Assembly (NCBI GenBank): GCA_036365145.1
Contig: JAEOAD010000052.1
Coordinates: forward strand, 11,283,501-11,347,500
Length of the DNA stretch: 64,000 bases
Direction of reading: 5' to 3'
Origin: Orientallactaga sibirica
Lineage: Eukaryota; Chordata; Mammalia; Rodentia; Dipodidae
Position 1 is the stretch's first letter; each line of letters starts with the position of its first letter. The translations under genes and the position numbers were made by a program. The notes under the pieces were generated by a model that searched no databases, was not told the origin of the DNA, and saw nothing but the letters and a program-made list of their open reading frames with translations. Of the stretch, positions 23,870-33,900 are shown in pieces.

Positions 23870-24180
23870 TGCTGTCTAGGAAAATGAACTCCAGAACACG
23901 TTAAGAAGATAATCACACATGACCAACTGGGATTCATTCTGGGTGTACAAAGATGGTTCAACATACGAAAATCAATACATGTAGTATACCACATAAATAA
24001 AATTAAAGATAGAAATCACACGATTATCTCAATTGATGCAGAAAAGGCATTTTACAAAGTTGAACATGCCTTCATAATAAAGGTCCCGGAAAAGTTGGAA
24101 TAGATGGAATATGCCTCCAAATAATAAAGGTCATATATGACAAACCCATGGCCAACATCATAATGGGTGGAGAGACACTG
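23870..24180 (+). mobile_element. LINE-1 ORF2 fragment (in duplication copy 1)
   Basis: The sense strand shows the RT segment [11 protein letters not shown]...[17 protein letters not shown] in broken frames, ending at IIMGGETLGL near 24180. It stops abruptly and is followed by a SINE-like scrap at 24185-24270. Confidence 0.88.
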
Positions 24181-24289
24181 GGACTATTTGTGCATCTGGC
24201 TTTAGGTGGCTACTGGGAAATCATACCTGGGTCATTAGGCCTTGCAGGCAAGCACCTTAACTGCTGAGCTCTATCTCTTTATCCCTCTT

Positions 24290-24860
24290 GTTCCTTTCTT
24301 ATGGTCTCTTATCTAGTTTCATAGCTACTCCCACACCTTCTTATTTATATCTATTTGGGGTACATATCTGAGCGAGAACATTTGATTTTTATCTTTCTGA
24401 ATATTATTTAATAGAATACTTTGCGGTGCCATCCATTTTTTTCTGAAAATACCATTTTTCTTTATAGGTGAGTAAAATTACATTGTGTATAAAATACCAC
24501 ATTTTCATGATCTGTTGGTGGACATCTACTCCATTTCCTTGCTATTGTGCATAATGTGGCAATGAGCATGGGTGTGTAAGCAAAAGGAATCATTTTGTTT
24601 GTCTCTATTTACAGGAAACACGACTCAACGACTCCATGAAAAAAACAACCCAGAGGTAATAGATGAGTTCAGTGAAGTTACTGGATCATTAATCATGTGG
24701 GAAACAAATCAAAATAACAGTGAGATATAACTGTTGGAATGGCTGTTATCAAAAAATGGAAGATAAGGCATATGGAGCACAGGGTGTGAAGAAAAAGAAA
24801 TTCCTGCACACTGTTGATGGGAATGTAAATGAGTAAAACCATTAAGAAGAACAGTACAGG
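24290..24860 (+). mobile_element. old LINE-1 pieces, copy 1
   Basis: At 24290-24580 an antisense-looking L1-associated segment includes the motif around GGCAATGAGCATGGG. At 24690-24860 sense L1 3' sequence encodes or resembles the common GVKKKKFLHTVDGNVNE region. The L1 part continues at 25085-25195 after a SINE. Confidence 0.6.
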
Positions 24861-25082
24861 GCTGGGGAAATGGCTTAGCAGTTAAGGTGTTTGCCTGCGA
24901 AGTCTAAGGACCCAGGTTCGATTCCCCAGGACCCATGTTAGCCAGATGCACAAGGTGGTGCACACATCTGGAGTTCGTTTGCAGTGGCTGCAGGTCCTGG
25001 CATGCCCATTCTCTCTCTATCTCTCTGCCTCTTCCTCTCTCAATCTCATAAATGAATGAATAAATAAATAAAATATTTAAAA
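24860..25082 (+). mobile_element. DIP-type SINE inserted in old L1 (copy 1)
   Basis: GAACAGTACAGGG before and AACAGTATGGAG after mark the target duplication. Confidence 0.9.
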
Positions 25083-25599
25083 AAACAAAAGAAAAACAGT
25101 ATGGAGATTCCTTCCAGCAGTCACATTCCTGAGTTATGTGTCCAAAGGAAATGAAGCCAGTGTGTTGAAGAGATGTCAACCACACAGGGATGGAGCTAAT
25201 ACTGGGCCGGTCTACCTAGTTCTTTCCTCAGCGACTTAAGCTGGAGACTGCCTAGGTGGAAGGACAGGCAGGGCTCGTGGAGAAGTGAAGATGGATACGG
25301 AAGAAAAGCTCAAAAGAAGGTCAGGGAGAGTTGAAGCATTGCAAAACATGCTCTCCCCACCCTCTTCCTTTCAGAACACAGCTTCTCAATTACAGCTTTA
25401 ACTGATGTTTTAGGCTGTGGGCTGTGAGAGAGGCTGTCCTGGGCTTTTAAGGATGCTTACTCACCTTCCTGTCTTCTACCCACCATGCAGCAGCAACTCT
25501 GTCAGTCCAGTTGTGTCACTAAGTCAAACACACCCCAGATAGCCAAGCAACCCTTGTGGTGGGGAATCCACTCTGGTTGACAACCACTCTTTATTTTTA

Positions 25600-25880
25600 T
25601 TATTATTATTATTTTAATTTTTTATTATTATTTTTATTTTTGGAGAGAGACACAGAGAGAGACAGAGAGAGAGGGAGAGGGAGACAGATAGAGATGGGCG
25701 CGCCAGCAGTCTCTCAGTTTCTGTGAATGAAATCCAGATGCGTAAGCCCCCTTGTGGGCAAGTGAGGCATTGCGCCCTTGCGTCACTTTGCATCTGGCTA
25801 AACGTGGGACCTGGAAGATTGGAACTGGGTTCTTAGGCTTAGCAGGCAGGCGCCTTAACCACTAAGCCATTTCTCCAGCC
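25600..25880 (-). mobile_element. DIP-type SINE, long form (copy 1)
   Basis: TTATTATTATT runs on both sides. The GTGAGGCATTGCGCCCTTGC block is present. Confidence 0.9.
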
Positions 25881-25882
25881 CT

Positions 25883-26208
25883 TATTATTATTTTTTATTG
25901 ACAACTTCTTTAATTGTAGACAATATCCCATGTTATTTCCCTCCCTACCCCCCACTTTTCCCCTCCATCATATCCCCTCCCCCTCTCAATCAGTCTCTCT
26001 TTTCAGTTTGATGTCATGATCATTTCATCCTATTATGATGGTCTTGTGTAGATAGTGTCAGGCACTGTGAGGTCAGGGATATTCAGGCCATTTTGTGTCT
26101 GGAGGAACACGTTGTAAGGAGTCCTACTCTTCCTTTGGCTCTTATATTCATTCTGTCCCTTCTTCCACAATGGACCCTGAGCCTTGGAAAGTGGGTTAGA
26201 GATGTTTC
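25883..26208 (-). mobile_element. L1 3'-UTR-like element, cut by the duplication junction (copy 1)
   Basis: The element follows a DIP SINE and is truncated at the tandem junction. Its missing part is present after copy 2. Confidence 0.6.
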
Positions 26209-26300
26209 ATAAATTTAAAACTAGACATGACACACCAGTCATGTACAACTTCTCAGGTTTTACTCCTACTGGTTAAATATTCTTTTCCTAACATTATAGT

Positions 26301-26532
26301 TTCTTTTTAAAATATTTATTTATTTGCAAGCAGACAGAGAGATAGAAAGAAAAGAGAGAGAGAGAGAGACATAGGGGGAGAGAGGGTACGCCAGGGCCTC
26401 CAGCCACTATAAACAAACTCCAGATGTATGCGCCACCTTGTGCAACTAGCTTATGTGGGTCCTGGGGAATCGAACCTTGTTCCTTTGCCTTTGTAGGCAA
26501 GTGCCTTAACTGCTAAGCCATCCCTCCAGTCC
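26301..26532 (-). mobile_element. DIP-type SINE (duplication copy 2)
   Basis: The twin of 23334, with ACATAGGGGGAGAG in place of the G-run. Confidence 0.9.
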
Positions 26533-26839
26533 TAACATTGTATTTTCTTTCAAGATCTGGAATGTCCTATCTCATATTCTTACTAGTAATCACACAAAGA
26601 ATTCAAAGCCCAATAACTAGAAAAATAGCATCTTTCTATAAAGGGGTCTTAGAAAAAAAGAAGAAAGTAAAGATATGGTCATATTGTACAAATGTTGCTA
26701 TAAAATGGCAAAAGTACCTCTAATATCATGCCTACTGTACAAAAAGGCACGGCTCATGGAAACAAGTATATAAAGCTACAGCAGTTGAATATGGGAAGAT
26801 GAAAGCTGGCAGTATCAGATACTGTACCCAGTTCTGTGT

Positions 26840-27150
26840 CTCTGCTGTCTAGGAAAATGAACTCCAGAACACGTTAAGAAGATAATCACACATGACCAAG
26901 TGAGATTCATTCTGGGTATACAAGGATGGTTCAACATACGAAAATCAATACATGTAGTATACCACATAAATAAAATTAAAGATAGAAATCACACGATTAT
27001 CTCAATTGATGCAGAAAAGGCATTTTATAAAGTTGAACATGCCTTCATAATAAAGGTCCTGGAAAAGTTGGAATAGATGGAATATGCCTCCAAATAATAA
27101 AGGTCATATATGACAAACCCATGGCCAACATCATAATGGGTGGAGAGACA
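26840..27150 (+). mobile_element. LINE-1 ORF2 fragment (in duplication copy 2)
   Basis: This is the duplicate of the fragment at 23870. It carries a few private substitutions around 26900-26935. Confidence 0.88.
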
Positions 27151-27262
27151 CTGGGACTATTTGTGCATCTGGCTTTAGGTGGCTACTGGGAAATCATACC
27201 TGGGTCATTAGGCCTTGCAGGCAAACACTTTAACTGCTGAGCTCTATCTCTCTATCCCTCTT

Positions 27263-27832
27263 GTTCCTTTCTTATGGTCGCTTATATAGTTTCATAGCTA
27301 CTCCCACACCTTCTTATTTATATCTATTTGGGGTACATATCTGAGAGAGAACATTTGATTTTTATCTTTCTGAATATTATTTAATAGAATACTTTGCGGT
27401 GCCATCCATTTTTTTCTGAAAATACCATTTTTCTTTATAGGTGAGTAAAATTACATTGTGTATAAAATACCACATTTTCATGATCTGTTGGTGGACATCT
27501 ACTCCATTTCCTTGCTATTGTGCATAATGTGGCAATGAGCATGGGTGTGTAAGCAAAAGGAATCATTTTGTTTGTCTCTATTTACAGGAAACACGACTCA
27601 ACGACTCCATGAAAAAAACAACCCAGAGGTAATAGATGAGTTCAGTGAAGTTACTGGATCATTAATCATGTGGGAAACAAATCAAAATAACAGTGAGATA
27701 TAACTGTTGGAATGGCTGTTATCAAAAAATGGAAGATAAGGCATATGGAGCACAGGGTGTGAAGAAAAAGAAATTCCTGCACACTGTTGATGGGAATGTA
27801 AATGAGTAAAACCATTAAGAAGAACAGTACAG
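27263..27832 (+). mobile_element. old LINE-1 pieces, copy 2
   Basis: This is the duplicate of 24290-24860, with the continuation after the SINE at 28055-28165. Confidence 0.6.
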
Positions 27833-28052
27833 GGCTGGGGAAATGGCTTAGCAGTTAAGGTGTTTGCCTGCGAAGTCTAAGGACCCAGGTTCGATTCCCC
27901 AGGACCCATGTTAGCCAGATGCACAAGGTGGTGCACACATCTGGAGTTCGTTTGCAGTGGCTGCAGGTCCTGGCGTGCCCATTCTCTCTCTATCTCTCTG
28001 CCTCTTCCTCTCTCAATCTCATAAATGAATGAATAAATAAATAAAATATTTA
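27833..28052 (+). mobile_element. DIP-type SINE inserted in old L1 (copy 2)
   Basis: The twin of 24860. It is two A shorter in the tail. Confidence 0.9.
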
Positions 28053-28567
28053 AAAACAAAAGAAAAACAGTATGGAGATTCCTTCCAGCAGTCACATTCC
28101 TGAGTTATGTGTCCAAAGGAAATGAAGCCAGTGTGTTGAAGAGATGTCAACCACACAGGGATGGAGCTAATACTGGGCCGGTCTACCTAGTTCTTTCCTC
28201 AGCGACTTAAGCTGGAGACTGCCTAGGTGGAAGGACAGGCAGGGCTCGTGGAGAAGTGAAGATGGATACGGAAGAAAAGCTCAAAAGAAGGTCAGGGAGA
28301 GTTGAAGCATTGCAAAACACGCTCTCCCCACCCTCTTCCTTTCAGAACACAGCTTCTCAATTACAGCTTTAACTGATGTTTTAGGCTGTGGGCTGTGAGA
28401 GAGGCTGTCCTGGGCTTTTAAGGATGCTTACTCACCTTCCTGTCTTCTACCCACCATGCAGCAGCAACTCTGTCAGTCCAGTTGTGTCACTAAGTCAAAC
28501 ACACCCCAGATAGCCAAGCAACCCTTGTGGTGGGGAATCCACTCTGGTTGACAACCACTCTTTATTT

Positions 28568-28853
28568 ATTATTATTATTATTATTTTAATTTTTTATTAT
28601 TATTTTTTATTTTTGGAGAGAGACACAGAGAGAGACAGAGAGAGAGGGAGAGGGAGACAGATAGAGATGGGCGCGCCAGCAGTCTCTCAGTTTCTGTGAA
28701 TGAAATCCAGATGCGTGCGCCCCCTTGTGGGCAAGTGAGGCATTGCGCCCTTGCGTCACTTTGCATCTGGCTAAACGTGGGACCTGAAGATTGGAACTGG
28801 GTTCTTAGGCTTAGCAGGCAGGCGCCTTAACCACTAAGCCATTTCTCCAGCCC
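28568..28853 (-). mobile_element. DIP-type SINE, long form (copy 2)
   Basis: The twin of 25600. It reads GCGTGCGCCCCC where copy 1 has GCGTAAGCCCCC. Confidence 0.9.
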
Positions 28854-28854
28854 T

Positions 28855-29370
28855 TATTATTATTTTTTTATTGACAACTTCTTTAATTGTAGACAATATC
28901 CCATGTTATTTCCCTCCCTACCCCCACTTTTCCCCTCCATCATATCCCCTCCCCCTCTCAATCAGTCTCTCTTTTCAGTTTGATGTCATGATCATTTCAT
29001 CCTATTATGATGGTCTTGTGTAGATAGTGTCAGGCACTGTGAGGTCAGGGATATTCAGGCCATTTTGTGTCTGGAGGAACACGTTGTAAGGAGTCCTACT
29101 CTTCCTTTGGCTCTTATATTCATTCTGTCCCTTCTTCCACAATGGACCCTGAGCCTTGGAAAGTGGGTTAGAGATGTTTCAGTGCTGAGCACTCCTCTGT
29201 CACTTCTTCTCAGCACCATGGTGCCTTCTGAGTCATCCCAAGGTCGCCGCCATCTGAAAAGAGAAGCTTCTCTAACCAAAAGTGAGAGTAGCATTAATAT
29301 ATGGGTGTGGACATTAACAGAAGTGCTTACTGGGCAGTTTGGTGAGCATAATATATACATTTAGCGACTC
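28855..29370 (-). mobile_element. L1 3'-UTR-like element, uncut copy
   Basis: The same element as at 25883 continues here past 29181 to about 29370. This shows which flank is original. A frame of about 100 codons on each strand (29055-29364) is incidental. Confidence 0.6.
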
Positions 29371-29427
29371 ACCAGCAGACATTATACCCTTAGGGCTCAT
29401 GACTACCCCTGTCGTACATTCTTTAGT

Positions 29428-29580
29428 TTTTTGTTTTTGTTTTCCAGATAGGCTCTCACTCTAGCTCAGGCTGATCTGGAATTCATTATGTAGTCTCAGG
29501 GTAGCCTCGAACTCACGGCGGTCCTCCTACCTCTACCTCCCCAGTGCTGGGATTAAAGGCGTGTGCCACCATGCCCAGCT
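29428..29580 (-). mobile_element. B1-type SINE
   Basis: It reads CCAGATAGGCTCTCACTCTA to CCACCATGCCCAGC. It is the last SINE before Xdh exon 1. Confidence 0.9.
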
Positions 29581-30699
29581 TGACAACTACTCTTTTATAG
29601 TGACCAGCATCCCTGATTGGCCTGATCGAGATGGATTCAGTCCCTAAACCCAGAACAGTCTGGGGCAAAATTGGATTCTGATCACCCTAGGAATGATTGT
29701 TCATTTCCTGGTTTACATCCGGGCACTGCTGGGAGAGGGACATTGTGTTGGCTGAATGGGCAGACTAGCAGTCTTTTCTCCCTAAGCTGTTCCTGCACTG
29801 AGTACATCTGCTCCTTTCTTCCCTCTATGTGGCCTTCCAGGGACAGAGGGGAAGTGTCCTACTACAGGCTGGCTGATGACTGGGTGGCCACAGAACAGAA
29901 GACCAGAGCGGATGCTGGTGTCTGTGCCCGGGTGGGTGGGAAGTAGTCAGGAGAGCTGGACCAGAATGAGCCCATGGGGCTGCTTGGGTGGTCAGTGTGC
30001 CCATCAGAATATCCTAGGAGTTCACGGTATTGGATGAAGGAAGGGTCACAATTCTGCTGAGGTGGATTGTGCCTATGTTGCTGATGCATAGCAGTTTATT
30101 TGGCATTTAAAATATTTTCTGAGCTCTTTGGTCAAATTGGCAAAGACATTTTCCTGAGAGCAACCAAGAAAGATCTCAAAGATGGGTTTTGCTATCAGGA
30201 TCGTTGGCTGCGTTGTTGAGAACATCGTAACTGGCACGACAGCTGTGTCCTCTGCAGGTTTTACAAGGCACTTCCAAAAACAGCCACCTGACCTTGGTCT
30301 TACTTGGGAGTAAGTCACTTTACCAGATGGAACGACTGAGTTCTGGAGGTGACCCGTGACATGCTGTGGTCCAAGGCCAGCATGGGAGTCTGGATCTCTG
30401 GGCCCCATGTCTGTGGCCTGGTTTTCCACCAAGTCATGAGAGAACGAGTCGTGCCTGTCAGTACTGAATGCACGTTGATGTGAACCAGGCTGGAGAAATG
30501 ACAAGTGCAGATGGGAAGGGGATGAATCAGCTCCTTGGGCAGTGGCTGCCAGGGGCTCTTCCCCCTGCTCTTACTGGTGGCAAGTGGGAGGAGAATGAAG
30601 CAGGTTCCACAAGGGCAGTGCCCAGGATCTACAGCCGCCTGGCACCAAGGTGTTGGCTTCACTAATAGGTGCATGCACTTTCCTCTGTGCACTTTGACA
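29581..30699. other. SINE-free sequence upstream of the Xdh promoter
   Basis: I see no repeat and no gene. Long minus-strand frames at 30073-30504 (143 codons) and 30315-30866 (183 codons) overlap each other in different frames and match nothing I know. Confidence 0.55.
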
Positions 30700-30928
30700 C
30701 AGGTGTAGTGTGTGATTCGCTGTACGTGTTTGCGTTTTCCTGGATTATGTAAATCGGTGGCTTTTGCCAGGAACTGTCTGTGCTCTGGAGCTCCGAGCTG
30801 GTTCTCTCCCATTGGCCAGCTTTGTTTCATTTCATTGGGAGGCGTATGTTTCAAGTTGCAAGGCATTGATATCTACAAGTATCTCCTAAGACTGAGGTGT
30901 CTGGAGCTCAGAGGCTCTGCTAGTGACA
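30700..30928 (+). promoter_or_regulatory. Xdh: putative Xdh proximal promoter and 5' UTR
   Basis: This SINE-free stretch precedes the start codon. Two ATTGG pentamers (inverted CCAAT) lie at 30811-30815 and 30834-30838, about 115 and 91 bp before the ATG. ATTATGTAAA at 30744-30753 is a near match to C/EBP or PAR-bZIP (D-box) sites. No convincing TATA box and no CpG island are visible. The in-frame TGA at 30893 marks the 5' UTR as non-coding. Assignment as promoter rests on position; the start site is unknown. Confidence 0.55.
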
Positions 30929-30970
30929 ATGACAGCAGATGAGCTGGTTTTCTTTGTGAATGGCAAGAAG
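30929..30970 (+). CDS. Xdh: Xdh coding exon 1 (residues 1-14)
   Basis: The exon encodes [14 protein letters not shown], the first strand of the ferredoxin-like domain, and ends at a complete AAG before donor GTAAGC (phase 0). The ATG is chosen because MTAD is the conserved XDH start, A is at -3, and an in-frame TGA lies upstream at 30893-30895. A GTG two codons upstream is in frame but has no support as a start. The transcription start and 5' UTR length cannot be fixed from sequence alone. Confidence 0.97.
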
Positions 30971-33900
30971 GTAAGCAGGAATTTACCTTTGGTTTGGAGT
31001 CCCTGCTCCTCGAGAGGGGATGTGTGTCCCTGGTTCTCTCTCTTGCCTGTCCCCTCTTACTGCTTGTCTTTCTCTCTCTTAAAAGGTACTGTTGCATTTT
31101 GGTCTCATTGGGGCAGGAAGACCTCAAGAATGGAGCGCAGGCAAAACACTCAAGAGGCAGAGGGAGGGGAGGAGAAAAAGTGTCTATGATTTGATTGTCT
31201 GCCCAGCAGTGGTGGGCATGCTAACCAGGGAGAAAGAAGACAGAATCTAGGTGACAAGGAAGTGTATAACACATTTCCATTTCTGTGTTTAATTAAACGC
31301 AGCCCACTGCTTTGATGGCTCTCTGTACGGAGAGAAACAGCAGGAATATGTTTCCATGTTAATGTGAGAACATGAAATAGACACATCATTGATTCGGATG
31401 TGCTTTGTACATAGCTAGTCCTGACTTACTGTGTCGGGACATATACTGACACCTTGTGGCAAACCATGATTGTTTTTTTTTTTTTTTTGCCACTAGTGAC
31501 ACCCCCCGCCCCATCCCCCAGTTCTACATATAAGTATTGTGAATCCTGAGCAGGTTAAGTTAACTTCATTGGTGCACAGGGAGGTAGGAAAGGTGGCTTG
31601 AGCATCACAGGTCTCTAGGGACTCCCAGGTGGGGATCTTTGTAACTCCAATGCAGGTGCAGAGAGAGAGGTGAGATCATTTGATTGTCCCCAGCTCTGCA
31701 GTCCTGCACCAGGCTGCTCCCAGCACTCCAGCTCCTCACCTGAGTGTGAAAAGGTCACGCAACACTAGCCACAGCTGCCCAGCGTAACTGGCGAGTGATG
31801 AATGGACCCAAGGAGCCCCCGAGTGAGGTCGATTTTATTCATTTTGTTATATTGGCACTTTTATATGGCGTTGGAGAAACCGAGCACCTTCTGAAGTGAT
31901 TTGCAGGAGGTGAACTGTACTTCTCGGGCTCTGTAAAGGCTTACGTGGTCGGGACGCATTTGGTGACCAACGAAGGTATTTTAGGAGCTGTTCCCACGTC
32001 AGGGCTGCAAAATCTGTTGGATTTAGTCTGAGTGGCACCATGGTGGAGCACTGGGCTTCAGACTCATCTTTCTGGGGTGCTTTCTCTTCAGGAGGGTGGG
32101 GACTTGGAACCAAGCCAAGAGCTAGAGCAAACCTTGCAAGCTGGTGGTAGTAAGACTTTTGTCCCCAATATGTCAATCTTCTTTTTTTTTTTTAAATTTT
32201 TTAAAATTATTTTATTTATTTTTGAGAGAGACAGACAGAGAGGGAGAGGGAGACAGAGAATGGGCACGCCAGCAGCCTCTCAGCTGCTGTGAGCGAAATC
32301 CAGATGTGTGCGCCCCCTTGTGGGCAAGTGCAACATTGCGCCCTTGTGTCACTTCAATCTTCTTTTGTATTCGGCAGTTACAACACAGAGATGTAAGAGC
32401 AGCTATGGAATTGGCTTTCTGGGTTCTACTTACACAAAGACATCTTTGGACTACTTATGAATGGTTTTTTTTATAGTGAGTTAGTGGCTGGATTCAATGC
32501 CTTCCAAGGCCATGTGTTATTCTAAGGTTTTGTTACATGTTACATGTTACATGATTTGTGTGTGATAGACACCTGTTCTGTAGGGATGGCAGGCTGTTAC
32601 GCTCTGCGGCTAGAAAGGAGCATTGGGTAAACATGCTTGTTAAATATTGTTTCCCCTTAAATTTTGTTTTATTATTTCATTTTTGAGAGAGAGAGAAAGA
32701 GGCAGAGAGAGAGAGAGATAGATAATGGGCATGCCAGGGCCTTTTCAGCCATGGGAACAAACTCCAGTCTCGTGTGTCCCCTTGTGCACATGTGCAACAT
32801 TACATGCTTGTATCACTTTGCATCTGGCTGTGTGTGACCTGGAGACTGAAACATGCATTCTTAGGCTTTGCAGGCAAATGCCTTAACTGCTAAGCCATCT
32901 CTCCAGCCCTCCCCTTGAGTTTTATGTGCACTTTAGGAATGTGATTTTATGTTTTTACAGTGTTTCATCACATCAGGCTCCACTATCTCTGGAAGTTTTT
33001 ATTTCTGCCTGGTTGTCATGATGACTATCCATGTCTGTGACTTAAAAAAGATGTGGTAGCAGGCTCAAGAGATGGCTTAGTTGTTAAGGCATTGGCTTGC
33101 AAAGCCTAAGGACTGAGCTTCAATTTCCCAGGACCCATGTAAGCCAGATCCATGAGGTGGCGCATGTGTCTGGAGTTCATTTGCAGTGGCTGGGCATCCT
33201 GGAAGTGTGCTCTCTCTTTCTCTCTATTTGCCTCTTTCTCTCTATCTATCTCAAATAATAAAAAATTAGGTGGGCTCTTGCAGATGGGGGGATGGCTAAG
33301 TGGATAAAGCACTTGCCTGGCAAGCACAAGGACCAGCGTTTGGATCCCCAGCACCCACAGAAATGCTGGGCGGGAGTTGTAGCCTGCCTGTAACGTCAGT
33401 GGTCAGGAAGCAGAGACTGGGAAGCCTCAGGGCAAGCTGGCTAGATAGACCAGCTAAAGGGTGAGCTCTGGGCTCAAGGGACAGACGCTGCCTCAATAAA
33501 TGAAAGTGGACAGTGACTGAGGAAGATTCCCAACACCAACCTCTGGGCTATACATGCACACACGCGTGCGCACACACACACACACACACACACGCATGAC
33601 CACATATATACCACCTGCATACACATGCATAAATAAAGATAGGGCTGAGGAGGTAGCTCAGCGATTAAAGGCACTTGTTTGCAACACCTGATGCCTGGGT
33701 TCTATTCTCCAGTACCCACACAAAGCGAGATGCACGAAGTGACGCAAGCACCTGGGGTTCCTTTACAGTGACAGAAGGCCCTGGCATGCCCACACTCCTC
33801 TCTCTTTCTCCTCCTTGTTCTTTTTGTCTCAAGTAATTAAATAGAATTATTTTAAAAAAGTAAAGACGTAGGCTCCTAAGAAACTGCCGGGAAGGTGGAG

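Larger units (their letters stand above)
23241..26208 (+). repeat. tandem segmental duplication, copy 1 (2968 bp)
   Basis: This block is repeated head to tail at 26209-29181. It holds a DIP SINE, L1 ORF2 and 3' L1 fragments, a second DIP, a long-type DIP and the start of an antisense L1-3'UTR-like element, all in the same order as copy 2. Its left edge lies in the AAATAAAT tail of the SINE at 23044. By eye, only scattered substitutions and small indels separate the copies. Confidence 0.95.
26209..29181 (+). repeat. tandem segmental duplication, copy 2 (2973 bp)
   Basis: The junction reads GATGTTTCA then TAAATTT, joining the right end of the unit to its left end with about 1 bp of microhomology. 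After 29181 the L1-3'UTR-like sequence continues into GTGCTGAGC, so this right edge is the original flank. Differences from copy 1 include the purine run of the first SINE (about 23397-23410 against 26363-26383) and CAACTGGG against CAAGTGAG in the L1 part. Confidence 0.95.

Noticed and set aside
30315..30866. 183-codon minus-strand frame upstream of Xdh
   Set aside because: It shows no domain, overlaps a second minus frame, runs into the promoter region, and lacks splice or polyadenylation context.
30923..30928. GTG-ACA in frame just before the Xdh ATG as an alternative start
   Set aside because: MTAD is the conserved XDH start, the ATG has A at -3, and a non-ATG start two codons upstream has no support.
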